DNA from: Bacilli bacterium
GTDB lineage: Bacteria; Bacillota_I; Bacilli_A; RF39; UBA660
DNA: 64,000 bases
Direction: 5' to 3'
Assembly: GCA_017934595.1 (NCBI GenBank)
Contig: JAGBJG010000007.1
Coordinates: forward strand, 1-64,000
Shown here piece after piece: positions 17,258 through 27,892 of this stretch. The notes beneath the pieces are model-generated. The model did no database searches, was not told the DNA's origin, and saw only the letters and a program-made list of their open reading frames with translations. Both the position numbers and the translations under genes were made by a program. How positions within the stretch are numbered: position 1 is the stretch's first letter; every line of letters starts with the position of its first letter.

Positions 17258-17262
17258 TATTA

Positions 17263-17271
17263 TGATATAAT
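17263..17271 (+). promoter_or_regulatory. Extended -10 promoter of comN-relA operon
   Basis: TGATATAAT, 17 bases before the ATG at 17289, giving a leader of about 10 nt. Confidence 0.6.
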
Positions 17272-17288
17272 TGTTTATAGGTGATATT

Positions 17289-17528
17289 ATGGATTTTACT
17301 AATTTAAAAGATCTATATGATAGATTAACTCCAGCTTTAAAAAGTAAGAAAGAAGAACTTATTAGATTAGACTGTGATTATATAACAGAATTAGATATCT
17401 GGAATTACCTAAAAGATAAGAAATGGAAAAATTCATATAACTTACTTTTATATCAAATGGTAGATGATATATTAAATGTAGAGAATATAGTTATTATGGA
17501 TTATTATAAAAATAAAAAAAGTGAGTGA
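17289..17528 (+). CDS. ComN-like post-transcriptional regulator
   Basis: 79 residues. The motif order ...CDYITELDIWNYLKDKKWKN...LLYQMVDDILNVENIVIMDYY matches the short post-transcriptional regulator family (B. subtilis ComN/YrzD), which affects comER mRNA and polar localisation. In B. subtilis this gene lies in the same chromosomal region as relA, and here relA follows within 5 bp, which supports the call. The start is ATG 17289 with TAGGTGAT; an upstream TTG at 17271 is inside the promoter. Confidence 0.7.
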   Translation: MDFTNLKDLYDRLTPALKSKKEELIRLDCDYITELDIWNYLKDKKWKNSYNLLLYQMVDDILNVENIVIMDYYKNKKSE

Positions 17529-17533
17529 TTATT

Positions 17534-19672
17534 ATGGCATATAAAGATTTAAAAGCCAAACTAAAGACATACATGGATGAAGAAGATTTAAAACTTATTG
17601 ATGAAGCTTATGAATATGCTTCACAAAAACATTATGGTCAAAAAAGATTAACAGGAGAAGACTATATAAACCATCCTATTGAAGTAGCTTCTATTCTAGC
17701 TGGTATTAAAGCTGATAAAGAAACTATATGTGCAGGACTTTTACATGATGTTATAGAAGATACTGAAACAACTGCTGAAGAATTAGCTTCATCATTTGGT
17801 GAAGAAATTACTAATATAGTGTTAGGCGTTACTAAAATTAATAGTATTGCTTTTAAAGGTGGGGAAACTGAAGCATCATTAGCTAACCAAAGAAAAATAT
17901 TAGTAGGTCTTACGGAAGATGTAAGAGTAATTATTGTTAAACTTGCCGATAGACTTCATAATATGAGAACATTATGGGCTTTAGCTGAAGATAAACAAAA
18001 AGCTAAGGCTAGAGAAACATTAGATATCTTAATACCAATCGCCCATAGACTTGGTATGAATAATATTAAAAGTGAATTAGAAGAATTATGTTTAAGGTAT
18101 TTAAAACCAGATGTATATTTTGATATAGTTGAAAAATTAAATCAAAGTAAATCTGAAAGAGATGAATTAGTAGTTGAAATGAAAAACGAAGTATCTAATC
18201 TTTTAGATGCACATGGTATTAAACATGAAATAAAGGGTAGAGCTAAAAGTATTTATAGTATCTATAAAAAATTAGATACAGGTAGACGTTTTAGTGATAT
18301 CTATGATTTATTAGCGTTAAGAGTATATGTAGATACAGAGGCAGATTGTTATCAAGCACTTGGAATAGTTCATTCTAAATTTAAACCAATTCCAAAAAGA
18401 TTTAAAGATTATATAGCTATGCCTAAAACTAATATGTATCAATCTTTACATACAACAGTATTTGGTATAGATGGCCATTTATTTGAAATCCAAATAAGAA
18501 CATATGAGATGGATGAAATAGCTGAACATGGTATCGCGTCTCACTGGTCTTATAAAGAACATAAATCTATGAATTCTAAAGAGATGCAAAATGAAATGGA
18601 ACAAAAACTACAATTCTTTAGATCAATAATTGACTTAAAAAATGAAGAAGAAGATGATGAATCATTTATCAATTCTGTTAAGGAAGAATTTAATACAATA
18701 TATGTATTTACTCCTAAAGGAGACGTTATAGAGTTACCTAAGGGATCAACTCCAATAGATTTTGCTTATCGTGTTCACTCTAATGTAGGTGAAACTATGG
18801 TAGGGGCAATTGTAAATAATCAAATAGTTCCTTTGGATCATGAGCTTAAAGATAATGATATTATTAAGATTAATACAAATAAAAATTCAAGACCTAGTAG
18901 AGAATGGCTTAATATGGCTAAGACAGCGTCTGCTAAAAATAAGATTAAATCATACTTTAATAAAATAGATGCATCTGAATATGCTAAAAAAGGTGAAGAA
19001 TTATTAGTTAAAGAATTAAAGAAAAATCATATTAATTTAAGTGATTTCTTAACTGATGAAAATATTGATAAGATGACTTCTGATTTTAAATATGGTGATT
19101 TAAACGAAATATATATTGCTTTAGGAAGTAATAAAGTAACCGCTAAGGCATTAATTAATGATTTATATAAAGAAGAATCAAAAGAAGAAACTGTACTTAG
19201 AAAAGTAATTCATAAAGATGTAGAATTACCAAGTATTAAAAATGATGTTTTAGTTGCTGGCATAGATGAGATAAAAGTTAATATTGCATCTTGTTGTAAA
19301 CCAGTTCCTGGAGATAGAATAGTAGGATATATTACTAAAGGATATGGTATTAATATTCATAGAATGGTATGCCCAAATGTTAAAGAATTAGAAGAAAGAT
19401 TTGTAGATGTTCATTGGAATAATGAAATAACTAAAAGATATCCTACAACTATTATTGTACATACTCTAACTAAGAAAGATGTATTACTTGATATAGTATC
19501 TAAAGCTTCAAATACTAATGTATCGATTGAAAGTATTAATAATATGGTATCTAATAATGAATATACATATGAGATAACTATTGTAGTTGATAATAAAGCT
19601 GAATTAGTTAAATTTATGAATGATGTTAAATCAATACAAGAAGTAAAAGAAGTTGAAAGGAAAATACTATGA
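17534..19672 (+). CDS. relA: Bifunctional (p)ppGpp synthetase/hydrolase
   Basis: 712 residues, close to the usual 730. It makes and degrades (p)ppGpp in the stringent response. The HD hydrolase domain shows LLHDVIEDT (near 75) and the RLHNMRT motif; the synthetase domain has GRAKSIYSIYKKL and FKDYIAMPKTNMYQSLHTTV; TGS starts near VFTPKGDVIELPKGSTPIDFAY, and a zinc-finger/ACT region ends the protein (SCCKPVPGD). Both activities look intact. The start is ATG 17534 after GTGAGTGAT. Its stop overlaps the dtd start (ATGA), so it is co-transcribed with comN and dtd. Confidence 0.96.
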   Translation: MAYKDLKAKLKTYMDEEDLKLIDEAYEYASQKHYGQKRLTGEDYINHPIEVASILAGIKADKETICAGLLHDVIEDTETTAEELASSFGEEITNIVLGVTKINSIAFKGGETEASLANQRKILVGLTEDVRVIIVKLADRLHNMRTLWALAEDKQKAKARETLDILIPIAHRLGMNNIKSELEELCLRYLKPDVYFDIVEKLNQSKSERDELVVEMKNEVSNLLDAHGIKHEIKGRAKSIYSIYKKLDTGRRFSDIYDLLALRVYVDTEADCYQALGIVHSKFKPIPKRFKDYIAMPKTNMYQSLHTTVFGIDGHLFEIQIRTYEMDEIAEHGIASHWSYKEHKSMNSKEMQNEMEQKLQFFRSIIDLKNEEEDDESFINSVKEEFNTIYVFTPKGDVIELPKGSTPIDFAYRVHSNVGETMVGAIVNNQIVPLDHELKDNDIIKINTNKNSRPSREWLNMAKTASAKNKIKSYFNKIDASEYAKKGEELLVKELKKNHINLSDFLTDENIDKMTSDFKYGDLNEIYIALGSNKVTAKALINDLYKEESKEETVLRKVIHKDVELPSIKNDVLVAGIDEIKVNIASCCKPVPGDRIVGYITKGYGINIHRMVCPNVKELEERFVDVHWNNEITKRYPTTIIVHTLTKKDVLLDIVSKASNTNVSIESINNMVSNNEYTYEITIVVDNKAELVKFMNDVKSIQEVKEVERKIL

Positions 19673-20115
19673 AAGTTGTTATTCAAAGAAGTTTGGAAGC
19701 TAAAGTATCTGTTGATGGAAAAACAGTTGGCCAAATTGATAAAGGAATGGTTATTTTAGTAGGTTTCACATATAATGATACTATAGAAGATATAGATTAT
19801 ATGATTAATAAAATTATCAATATGAGAATATATGATGATGAAAATGGTGTTATGAATAAATCTATATTAGAAGTAGGGGGAAGTATTTTAAGTATTTCTC
19901 AGTTTACTTTGTATGCTGATCCATATAGTGGAAGAAGACCTTCTTATGTAGCTGCTTTAAAGGGTGATGAAGCAACTAAATTATATGATATCTTTAATGA
20001 AAGATTAAGTAATCATATTCATGTTGAAAAGGGTATCTTTGGAGCTGATATGAAAGTATCATTCACAAATGATGGGCCAGTTACAATTCTATTAGAAAGT
20101 AGGAAACATGCTTAG
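19669..20115 (+). CDS. dtd: D-aminoacyl-tRNA deacylase
   Basis: 148 residues, normal length. It hydrolyses D-amino acids wrongly attached to tRNA. Motifs: MKVVIQRSLEAKVSVDG, the catalytic SQFTLYAD (Ser-Gln) and the cross-subunit Gly-Pro motif in NDGPVTILLES. It overlaps relA by 4 bases and the next gene by 8, the relA-dtd order common in Firmicutes. Confidence 0.96.
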   Translation: MKVVIQRSLEAKVSVDGKTVGQIDKGMVILVGFTYNDTIEDIDYMINKIINMRIYDDENGVMNKSILEVGGSILSISQFTLYADPYSGRRPSYVAALKGDEATKLYDIFNERLSNHIHVEKGIFGADMKVSFTNDGPVTILLESRKHA

Positions 20116-21049
20116 AATAATAATATTAGTATTAATATATATTCTTTATAAAGTAGGTTTTATAGGTAAATTAGTAAATGCTAGTTTACCTTTTCTTTTG
20201 GCTTTTGTACTAGCCTATATATTTTATCCATTAGAATTAAAATTAAATAAGAAATTTCCTAAAATAATAAGTATATCAATAATTATACTTAGTATATTAT
20301 TATTTATATTTATACTCTTTAAAATAATGATACCTTTATTTATAAGTGAAAGTAGTACTTTAATAAATATATTAACCCAATATGTAAATAACTTATCTTA
20401 TAAATTTAATATTGATACTACAATGATATTAAAAAAAATAAATGGTTTAATAAATTATAATCATATAATTAATGGTATATCAATTTCTATTAATTTTATA
20501 ACAAAAACTATTATATGTTTTATAAGTTTTATATATATTTTATATGATATGGATAAGATAACTTTATATATAAGAAAAATAAAGATATTAAATTATTTAA
20601 TATATATAAATAAAGATATTAGTAAATATATAAGCAGTTTAATAAAGATAAGTATTATATCTTTTATTGAATATACATTGGTTTTCTTTATAATAAGACA
20701 TCCTAATCCTTTAATGGTAGGTATGTTAGCGGGTATACTTAATATGATTCCTTTTATAGGAGGTATTATAACTGTATTTATAACAATATTATTATCTCCA
20801 TCTATGATTATAAAAATAAGTATTACTTATATAGTACTAGGACTCTTAGATGGATATATCATAACTCCTTATGTATATGGTAAATATAATAAAATAAATC
20901 CATTATTAGGTTTAATTGCTTTATCTATAGGAGGAATATTTGGACCAATGGGAATAATATTATCTATACCAATATTAATAATAGTTATATCCACTTATAA
21001 ATACTTAAAAGATAATAATATAAATATTGTAAACATGATACAAATATAA
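20108..21049 (+). CDS. AI-2E family transporter (PerM/YdbI-like)
   Basis: 313 residues with about seven to eight membrane helices and a short soluble segment. The C-terminal block MVGMLAGILNMIPFIGGII ... LDGYIITPYVYGK ... NPLLGLIALSIGGIFGPMG is diagnostic of the AI-2E/PerM family. Known members include exporters of small molecules and Na/H antiporters; the substrate here is unknown. Its ATG lies inside dtd, so translation is probably coupled. It is somewhat shorter than typical (340-370). Confidence 0.85.
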   Translation: MLRIIILVLIYILYKVGFIGKLVNASLPFLLAFVLAYIFYPLELKLNKKFPKIISISIIILSILLFIFILFKIMIPLFISESSTLINILTQYVNNLSYKFNIDTTMILKKINGLINYNHIINGISISINFITKTIICFISFIYILYDMDKITLYIRKIKILNYLIYINKDISKYISSLIKISIISFIEYTLVFFIIRHPNPLMVGMLAGILNMIPFIGGIITVFITILLSPSMIIKISITYIVLGLLDGYIITPYVYGKYNKINPLLGLIALSIGGIFGPMGIILSIPILIIVISTYKYLKDNNINIVNMIQI

Positions 21050-21087
21050 TGTGGGGTAGTATTAATGTTATTAAAAAGTGTATTAAA

Positions 21088-21114
21088 TTAGTTATCCTTA
21101 TGGATAACTTTTTC
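21088..21114 (+). terminator. Rho-independent terminator
   Basis: AGTTATCC-TTAT-GGATAACT followed by T residues, ending the comN-relA-dtd operon. Confidence 0.9.
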
Positions 21115-21160
21115 TTTTATAATTTATAAAATATAGTATAATATGAGTAGAGGTGATACT

Positions 21161-22933
21161 ATGCTTAAAAATATTAAAGATAAATTATCTATACTTCCAA
21201 CTAGTCCTGGTTGCTATCTTATGAAAGATGAAGCAGGAGTAATTATATATGTTGGTAAAGCTAAAAATTTAAAAAGAAGAGTATCATCATACTTTAATAG
21301 GACTCATACAGGTAAAACAGCTAGATTAGTAAACGATATAAGAGATTTTGAATATATCGTTGTAGGTAGTAATACAGAATCGTTAGTATTAGAAATAAAT
21401 TTAATTAAAAAATATGATCCCAAATATAATATTTTACTTCGCGATGACAAAAGTTATCCTTATATTGAACTTACTAATGAAGCTTGTCCTAGACTTATGA
21501 TAGTAAGAAATATTAATTTAAGAAAAAATAATCGAAATAGAATGTATGGACCATATCCTAATGTAACTGCGGCTCGTGAAACAGTTAATTTACTTAATAG
21601 ATTATATCCATTAAGAAAATGTAAGACAATGCCTAAAAAACCATGTTTATATTATCATATCGGTGAGTGTTTAGGTTATTGCATGAAGGATATAGATAAA
21701 TCATTAATTAAAAATATGGAAGATGAAATAATAAGATTTTTGAAAGGCGATGCATCTTTAGTAATAAAAAAATTAGAAGATGAAATGGAAAAAGAATCTA
21801 GTTTATTACATTTTGAAAAAGCTAAAGAATTAAAAGAATTATTAGATTATATAAATATAACTTTAACTAAACAACAAGTTGAAATAAATGATACAAAAGA
21901 TATAGATGTATTTGGCTATTATATTGATAAAGGTTATTTATCAGTACAAGTATTTTTTATAAGAGGATCTAAAATAGTAGGTAGACATTCTAAGATATGG
22001 CCAATTATTGATGAAGTAGAGGAAGAATTAACTAAATATATAAGTTACTTCTATAATAAAGATGTATTACTTCCTAAAGAAATACTAGTTCCATCTATCG
22101 TTGATATAGATTTATTAAAAGAATATTTAAACGTTAATATATCAAGTCCATCTAGAGGGCTAAAAAAAAGAGTAATAGATATGGCTAATAACAATGCTAA
22201 AATATCTTTGGATGAAAAATTTGATTTAATAAGAAGAGATGAAGAAAGAACATATATTGCTAATCAAGAACTTAAAAATATTTTAGGATTATCTAAATTA
22301 GATAGAATAGAATTATTTGATAACTCACATTTATTTGGTAGTTTTAATGTATCTGGTATGGTTGTATTTATAGATGGATTGCCAGCTAAAAATGAGTATA
22401 GAAAATTTAAAATTACAAATGATACTAATGATGATTATGGAACAATGAGAGAAGCTATGTATAGAAGGTATTTTAGAGTACTAAAAGATAATCTAACCAA
22501 ACCTGATTTAATCATTGTAGATGGTGGTAAAGGCCAAATGACTATAGCTCACGAAGTAATAGATGGATTAAATCTAAATATACCTATTGTTGGTCTTAAA
22601 AAAGATGATAAACATAATACTAATACATTAATATATGATAAAGAAATTGAAATAGATAAAACAAGTAATTTATTTCATTATTTAACTAGAATGCAAGATG
22701 AAGTACATAACTTTACTATTAATTATCATAGAAAACTAAGAAGTAAAGGTGCTTTAGCTTCGATACTAGATAATATTGAAGGAATAGGTTCATCTAGAAG
22801 GGATGAATTATTAAAGAAATATAGAAGTACTAAGAAGATGAAAGAAGCATCTATTGAAGAATTAGATTTAATATTACCTCATAAAGTGTCAATTAATTTA
22901 CATGAATTTTTGAATTCTATGGATGAAAAATAA
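21161..22933 (+). CDS. uvrC: Excinuclease ABC subunit C
   Basis: 590 residues. UvrC makes both incisions in nucleotide excision repair. The N-terminal GIY-YIG domain reads GCYLMKDEAGVIIYVGKAKNLKRRV; the UVR (UvrB-binding) motif is near LHFEKAKELKELLDYI (about 215); the RNase H-like nuclease contains ELFDNSHLFGSFNVSGMVVF and IIVDGGKGQ; a helix-hairpin-helix ends the protein (IEGIGSSRRDELLKKY). The start is ATG 21161 with AGAGGTGAT; an upstream ATG at 21143 is next to the -10 box. uvrA and uvrB are not in the window. Confidence 0.97.
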   Translation: MLKNIKDKLSILPTSPGCYLMKDEAGVIIYVGKAKNLKRRVSSYFNRTHTGKTARLVNDIRDFEYIVVGSNTESLVLEINLIKKYDPKYNILLRDDKSYPYIELTNEACPRLMIVRNINLRKNNRNRMYGPYPNVTAARETVNLLNRLYPLRKCKTMPKKPCLYYHIGECLGYCMKDIDKSLIKNMEDEIIRFLKGDASLVIKKLEDEMEKESSLLHFEKAKELKELLDYINITLTKQQVEINDTKDIDVFGYYIDKGYLSVQVFFIRGSKIVGRHSKIWPIIDEVEEELTKYISYFYNKDVLLPKEILVPSIVDIDLLKEYLNVNISSPSRGLKKRVIDMANNNAKISLDEKFDLIRRDEERTYIANQELKNILGLSKLDRIELFDNSHLFGSFNVSGMVVFIDGLPAKNEYRKFKITNDTNDDYGTMREAMYRRYFRVLKDNLTKPDLIIVDGGKGQMTIAHEVIDGLNLNIPIVGLKKDDKHNTNTLIYDKEIEIDKTSNLFHYLTRMQDEVHNFTINYHRKLRSKGALASILDNIEGIGSSRRDELLKKYRSTKKMKEASIEELDLILPHKVSINLHEFLNSMDEK

Positions 22934-22995
22934 TAAAATATTTGTACTATAACTAAATATATGATATGATTAATGTATAAGATAGAGGTGTTTAT

Positions 22996-23319
22996 ATGGA
23001 AGGTTTATTAATGAGCCAATATGGTGGATTGGGACTTATCATTGCGTTTGGAGTATTAGTATTAGTACTATTTATAGTAGTAAGATTCTTCAAAATGATA
23101 TTCTCAAGTGCATTTATAGGATTTTTACTTTCATTATTTTCATATTTTGTATATGATTATATTTTCATAAAAGTTCCTTTAATTGCATGTATAGCATTCT
23201 TACTTTGTGTTACTGGATTTGCTAGTAGAGGATTTATTGGCAAGCTATTCGCTTTATTAGGCACAATATTCTCAGCATATTTAATATTAGGACATTTAGG
23301 AATATTCTTTACAATATAA
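22996..23319 (+). CDS. Small multi-pass membrane protein, unknown
   Basis: 107 residues with three to four hydrophobic helices and almost no soluble part; ATG 22996 has GAGGTG upstream. No motif recognised. It is followed after 14 bp by a 26-residue membrane peptide with a strong ribosome binding site, so the two are likely one transcript. Confidence 0.65.
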   Translation: MEGLLMSQYGGLGLIIAFGVLVLVLFIVVRFFKMIFSSAFIGFLLSLFSYFVYDYIFIKVPLIACIAFLLCVTGFASRGFIGKLFALLGTIFSAYLILGHLGIFFTI

Positions 23320-23333
23320 TATAGGAGGAATTT

Positions 23334-23414
23334 ATGATTTGGAATATAATTGTTATAGTATTTTTTATCATCGCGATTGCTATGTATGTAATCGTAGCTA
23401 ACAACAATAAGTAA
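23334..23414 (+). CDS. 26-residue single-pass membrane peptide
   Basis: A short frame with an excellent site (ATAGGAGG, 23321-23328) six bases before ATG 23334. The peptide is one hydrophobic helix (IIVIVFFIIAIAMYVIV) with a polar ANNNK tail. A terminator begins at its stop codon, so translation and transcription signals bracket it exactly. Such peptides are typically missed by gene finders; function unknown. Confidence 0.7.
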   Translation: MIWNIIVIVFFIIAIAMYVIVANNNK

Positions 23415-23437
23415 GAGACTAATTTAATTAGTCTTTT
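23414..23437 (+). terminator. Rho-independent terminator
   Basis: AGACTAA-TTTAA-TTAGTCT with following T residues. Confidence 0.85.
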
Positions 23438-23491
23438 AATTTGACAAGTTCATCTTTTTTGATAAAATAATATATCGAAGAAGGGGTTAAT

Positions 23492-24340
23492 ATGAGATAT
23501 AGTTGGAATGAAGAAAAAATACTTAAACTATTGAAAGAGGATGAAGAAAAAGTTAGTAAACAATCTAATCCCGAATTACGTTTAGAAATATATTCAATTA
23601 GAACAGCATTAAATATGCCAATTATAGATGAAGTAAAAGATAAGGATAATAATCAAAATTCATCAATCATTATATCTTCAGCTAGTTATATTTTTAAAAA
23701 GAAGTTGGTTTTTGATGCAACATCTTCTAAAAAAATATTAAGTAAAAAAGAAATAGTTAAAAAAGCACGTTCAACTATGGCGTTAAAAGATAAAAGATGT
23801 TTTTCTAAGACTGTTAGAAATGGCTTTTTCAATATGAGTAATAATAATTCTCAAACATTTTGTTTACCAGCAAAGAAGATGTCATTAATAAATGTTACTG
23901 ACCGTGGAATTCTTTCTGATGCTAGAAATATTGTCCATGAAGTAACGCATGCTAGTTATTTTAATGAACTTACATATAGTGAATTAGTAAATTATTATAA
24001 TAGTAATCTTAAAGAAACGTTACCTATACTTGGTGAAATGTTTTTTATAGATAGATTAGATAGTTATAAAGAAATATTAAATGAGCAAAGTATATTTTTA
24101 AATAATTTTTATAATTATAAGAATATCAAAGAAATTGATGCATATGCTCAATCATTTACTTTAGCAGAATATTTATTTATGTTATATAAAACAGACAAAT
24201 CTAAATTTAATGATAATTATTATGCTTTTAGTGAATTATTAAAAAACAAATCAGATAAAGAAATAATTCATAGATTGGCCATTGATCCTATAAGTTTGAT
24301 GTCTTCAAACGAAAAGTATATAAGGTTATATAGAAGATAG
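23492..24340 (+). CDS. Putative zinc metallopeptidase-like protein (HEVTH)
   Basis: 282 residues, no signal peptide. It contains the zinc-binding signature H149-E-V-T-H153 in a predicted helix (ARNIVHEVTHASYF), followed about 30 residues later by an ILGEMFFIDRL helix that could give the third ligand Glu, as in gluzincins, and a helical C-terminal half. It recalls the PepF/M3 active-site region on a smaller scale, but I cannot assign a family. The lysine-rich N-terminal third is unlike known peptidases. It has a GAAGAAGGGG site and is monocistronic. Confidence 0.6.
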   Translation: MRYSWNEEKILKLLKEDEEKVSKQSNPELRLEIYSIRTALNMPIIDEVKDKDNNQNSSIIISSASYIFKKKLVFDATSSKKILSKKEIVKKARSTMALKDKRCFSKTVRNGFFNMSNNNSQTFCLPAKKMSLINVTDRGILSDARNIVHEVTHASYFNELTYSELVNYYNSNLKETLPILGEMFFIDRLDSYKEILNEQSIFLNNFYNYKNIKEIDAYAQSFTLAEYLFMLYKTDKSKFNDNYYAFSELLKNKSDKEIIHRLAIDPISLMSSNEKYIRLYRR

Positions 24341-24358
24341 TACATAGTACTATTTTTT
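24337..24358 (+). terminator. Rho-independent terminator
   Basis: ATAGTAC-ATA-GTACTAT followed by T residues; overlaps the stop codon. Confidence 0.8.
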
Positions 24359-24370
24359 ATTTTTTAAAAA

Positions 24371-24397
24371 TTAGCACTCATATATTGACAATGCTAA
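24371..24397 (+). promoter_or_regulatory. CIRCE element 1 (HrcA operator)
   Basis: TTAGCACTC-N9-CAATGCTAA: left arm perfect, right arm 7 of 9 against the CIRCE consensus. The hrcA -35 box (24385-24390) lies inside it, so HrcA binding would block RNA polymerase. Confidence 0.85.
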
Positions 24398-24413
24398 CAT
24401 ATAATAGTATAAT
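24385..24413 (+). promoter_or_regulatory. hrcA operon promoter
   Basis: TTGACA, 17-bp spacer, TATAAT (24408-24413): a perfect sigma-A promoter placed between and within the two CIRCE elements. Confidence 0.9.
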
Positions 24414-24417
24414 GAGA

Positions 24418-24444
24418 TTAGCATTCAGGAAAATAGAGTGCCAA
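24418..24444 (+). promoter_or_regulatory. CIRCE element 2 (HrcA operator)
   Basis: TTAGCATTC-N9-GAGTGCCAA: 8 of 9 in each arm. It covers the transcription start region and ends 13 bases before the hrcA start codon. Confidence 0.8.
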
Positions 24445-24457
24445 AAGAGGTGATCTA

Positions 24458-25447
24458 GTGATAAGTAAAAGACAAGAAGAGTTGTTAAAACTTATTGTAG
24501 AAGAATATATTAAAACAGTTAAACCTGTTAGTTCTAAATCATTGTGTGATGCCTTAGATTGTTCATCCGCGACTATACGTAATGAAATGGGTATCTTAGA
24601 AGATTTGGGATTACTAGAAAAAACACATACATCATCTGGTAGAGTTCCATCAGAAAAAGGTTACAGATATTATGTTGATAATATTATGAAACCAAAAGAA
24701 TTGACTGGTGATGATATGTTAAAGCTTCAAACAGTATTTAAAAATAAATCATTAGCTTTAAGTGATGCAATTACTAAGAGTATGGAAATTATATCTGAAC
24801 TTACTAATTATACATGTGTAGTATTAGGTGATACTTCTAAAGTAAATAAAGTAAGTAAGATTGAAGCTGTACCTATAAGTGATAATAGCTTAATTGCTAT
24901 TGTTATAACTGATAAAGGTCATGTTGAAAATAAAAATATTGTTTTAGAAGAAAATGTTACAGTTGATGAAATAAAACAAACAGTAGATTTAATTAATAAA
25001 CTAATTATTGGTACGCCAATTGATGAAGTATCTAAAGTATTAGAATATGAAGTTAAACCTGTTATAGGTAAATATGTTCATCAACACGAAGTTTTATATA
25101 ATGCATTCTATAATGCGTTTACAGATTTTGCTGCTGATCCAATTATTAAAATGAGTGGTACTAAGAATATATTAATGCAACCGGAATTTGATGATGCTAG
25201 TAAGATAAGGGAAATAGTATCTAAATTCGATGATAAAGACATGGTATCAAATATTAAAGAAGATAAAAATGGTATAAATATATATATAGGTAGTGAATCT
25301 GAATTTGATGATGATGTATCTATTATTAAGACACATTATACATTAAATGGTGAAGAAGGTACAATTGCTTTGATAGGTCCTAAACGTATGGAATATGATA
25401 GAGCAATTACATTATTAAACTATATAATGGATAATTTAGACAGTTAG
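24458..25447 (+). CDS. hrcA: Heat-inducible transcription repressor HrcA
   Basis: 329 residues. HrcA represses the dnaK/groE regulons through CIRCE and depends on chaperones for activity. The N-terminal winged helix (RQEELLKLIVEEYIKTVKPVSSK ... CSSATIRNEMGILEDLGLLEKTHTSSGRVPSEKGYRYYVD) is very clear, followed by the GAF-like and dimerisation parts. The start is GTG 24458 with AAAAGAGGTGAT. It is the first gene of the operon and is preceded by two CIRCE elements, so it is autoregulated. Confidence 0.97.
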   Translation: MISKRQEELLKLIVEEYIKTVKPVSSKSLCDALDCSSATIRNEMGILEDLGLLEKTHTSSGRVPSEKGYRYYVDNIMKPKELTGDDMLKLQTVFKNKSLALSDAITKSMEIISELTNYTCVVLGDTSKVNKVSKIEAVPISDNSLIAIVITDKGHVENKNIVLEENVTVDEIKQTVDLINKLIIGTPIDEVSKVLEYEVKPVIGKYVHQHEVLYNAFYNAFTDFAADPIIKMSGTKNILMQPEFDDASKIREIVSKFDDKDMVSNIKEDKNGINIYIGSESEFDDDVSIIKTHYTLNGEEGTIALIGPKRMEYDRAITLLNYIMDNLDS

Positions 25448-25457
25448 GAGAATGCAA

Positions 25458-27844
<2,387 letters not shown>

Positions 27845-27847
27845 TAA

Positions 27848-27871
27848 AAAGTTCTAGGAAACTAGAACTTT
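27848..27871 (+). terminator. Hairpin after dnaK (attenuator or weak terminator)
   Basis: AAGTTCTAG-GAAA-CTAGAACTT, very stable, but followed by only two or three T and then CCC. It probably lowers or processes the transcript before pepF-dnaJ instead of ending it fully. Confidence 0.65.
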
Positions 27872-27892
27872 CCCTATTATAAAGGAGATTTT

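Noticed and set aside
21066-21092. An eight-codon reading frame between the AI-2E gene and the terminator
   Set aside because: No regulatory codon pattern or attenuator was seen; likely chance in AT-rich spacer.
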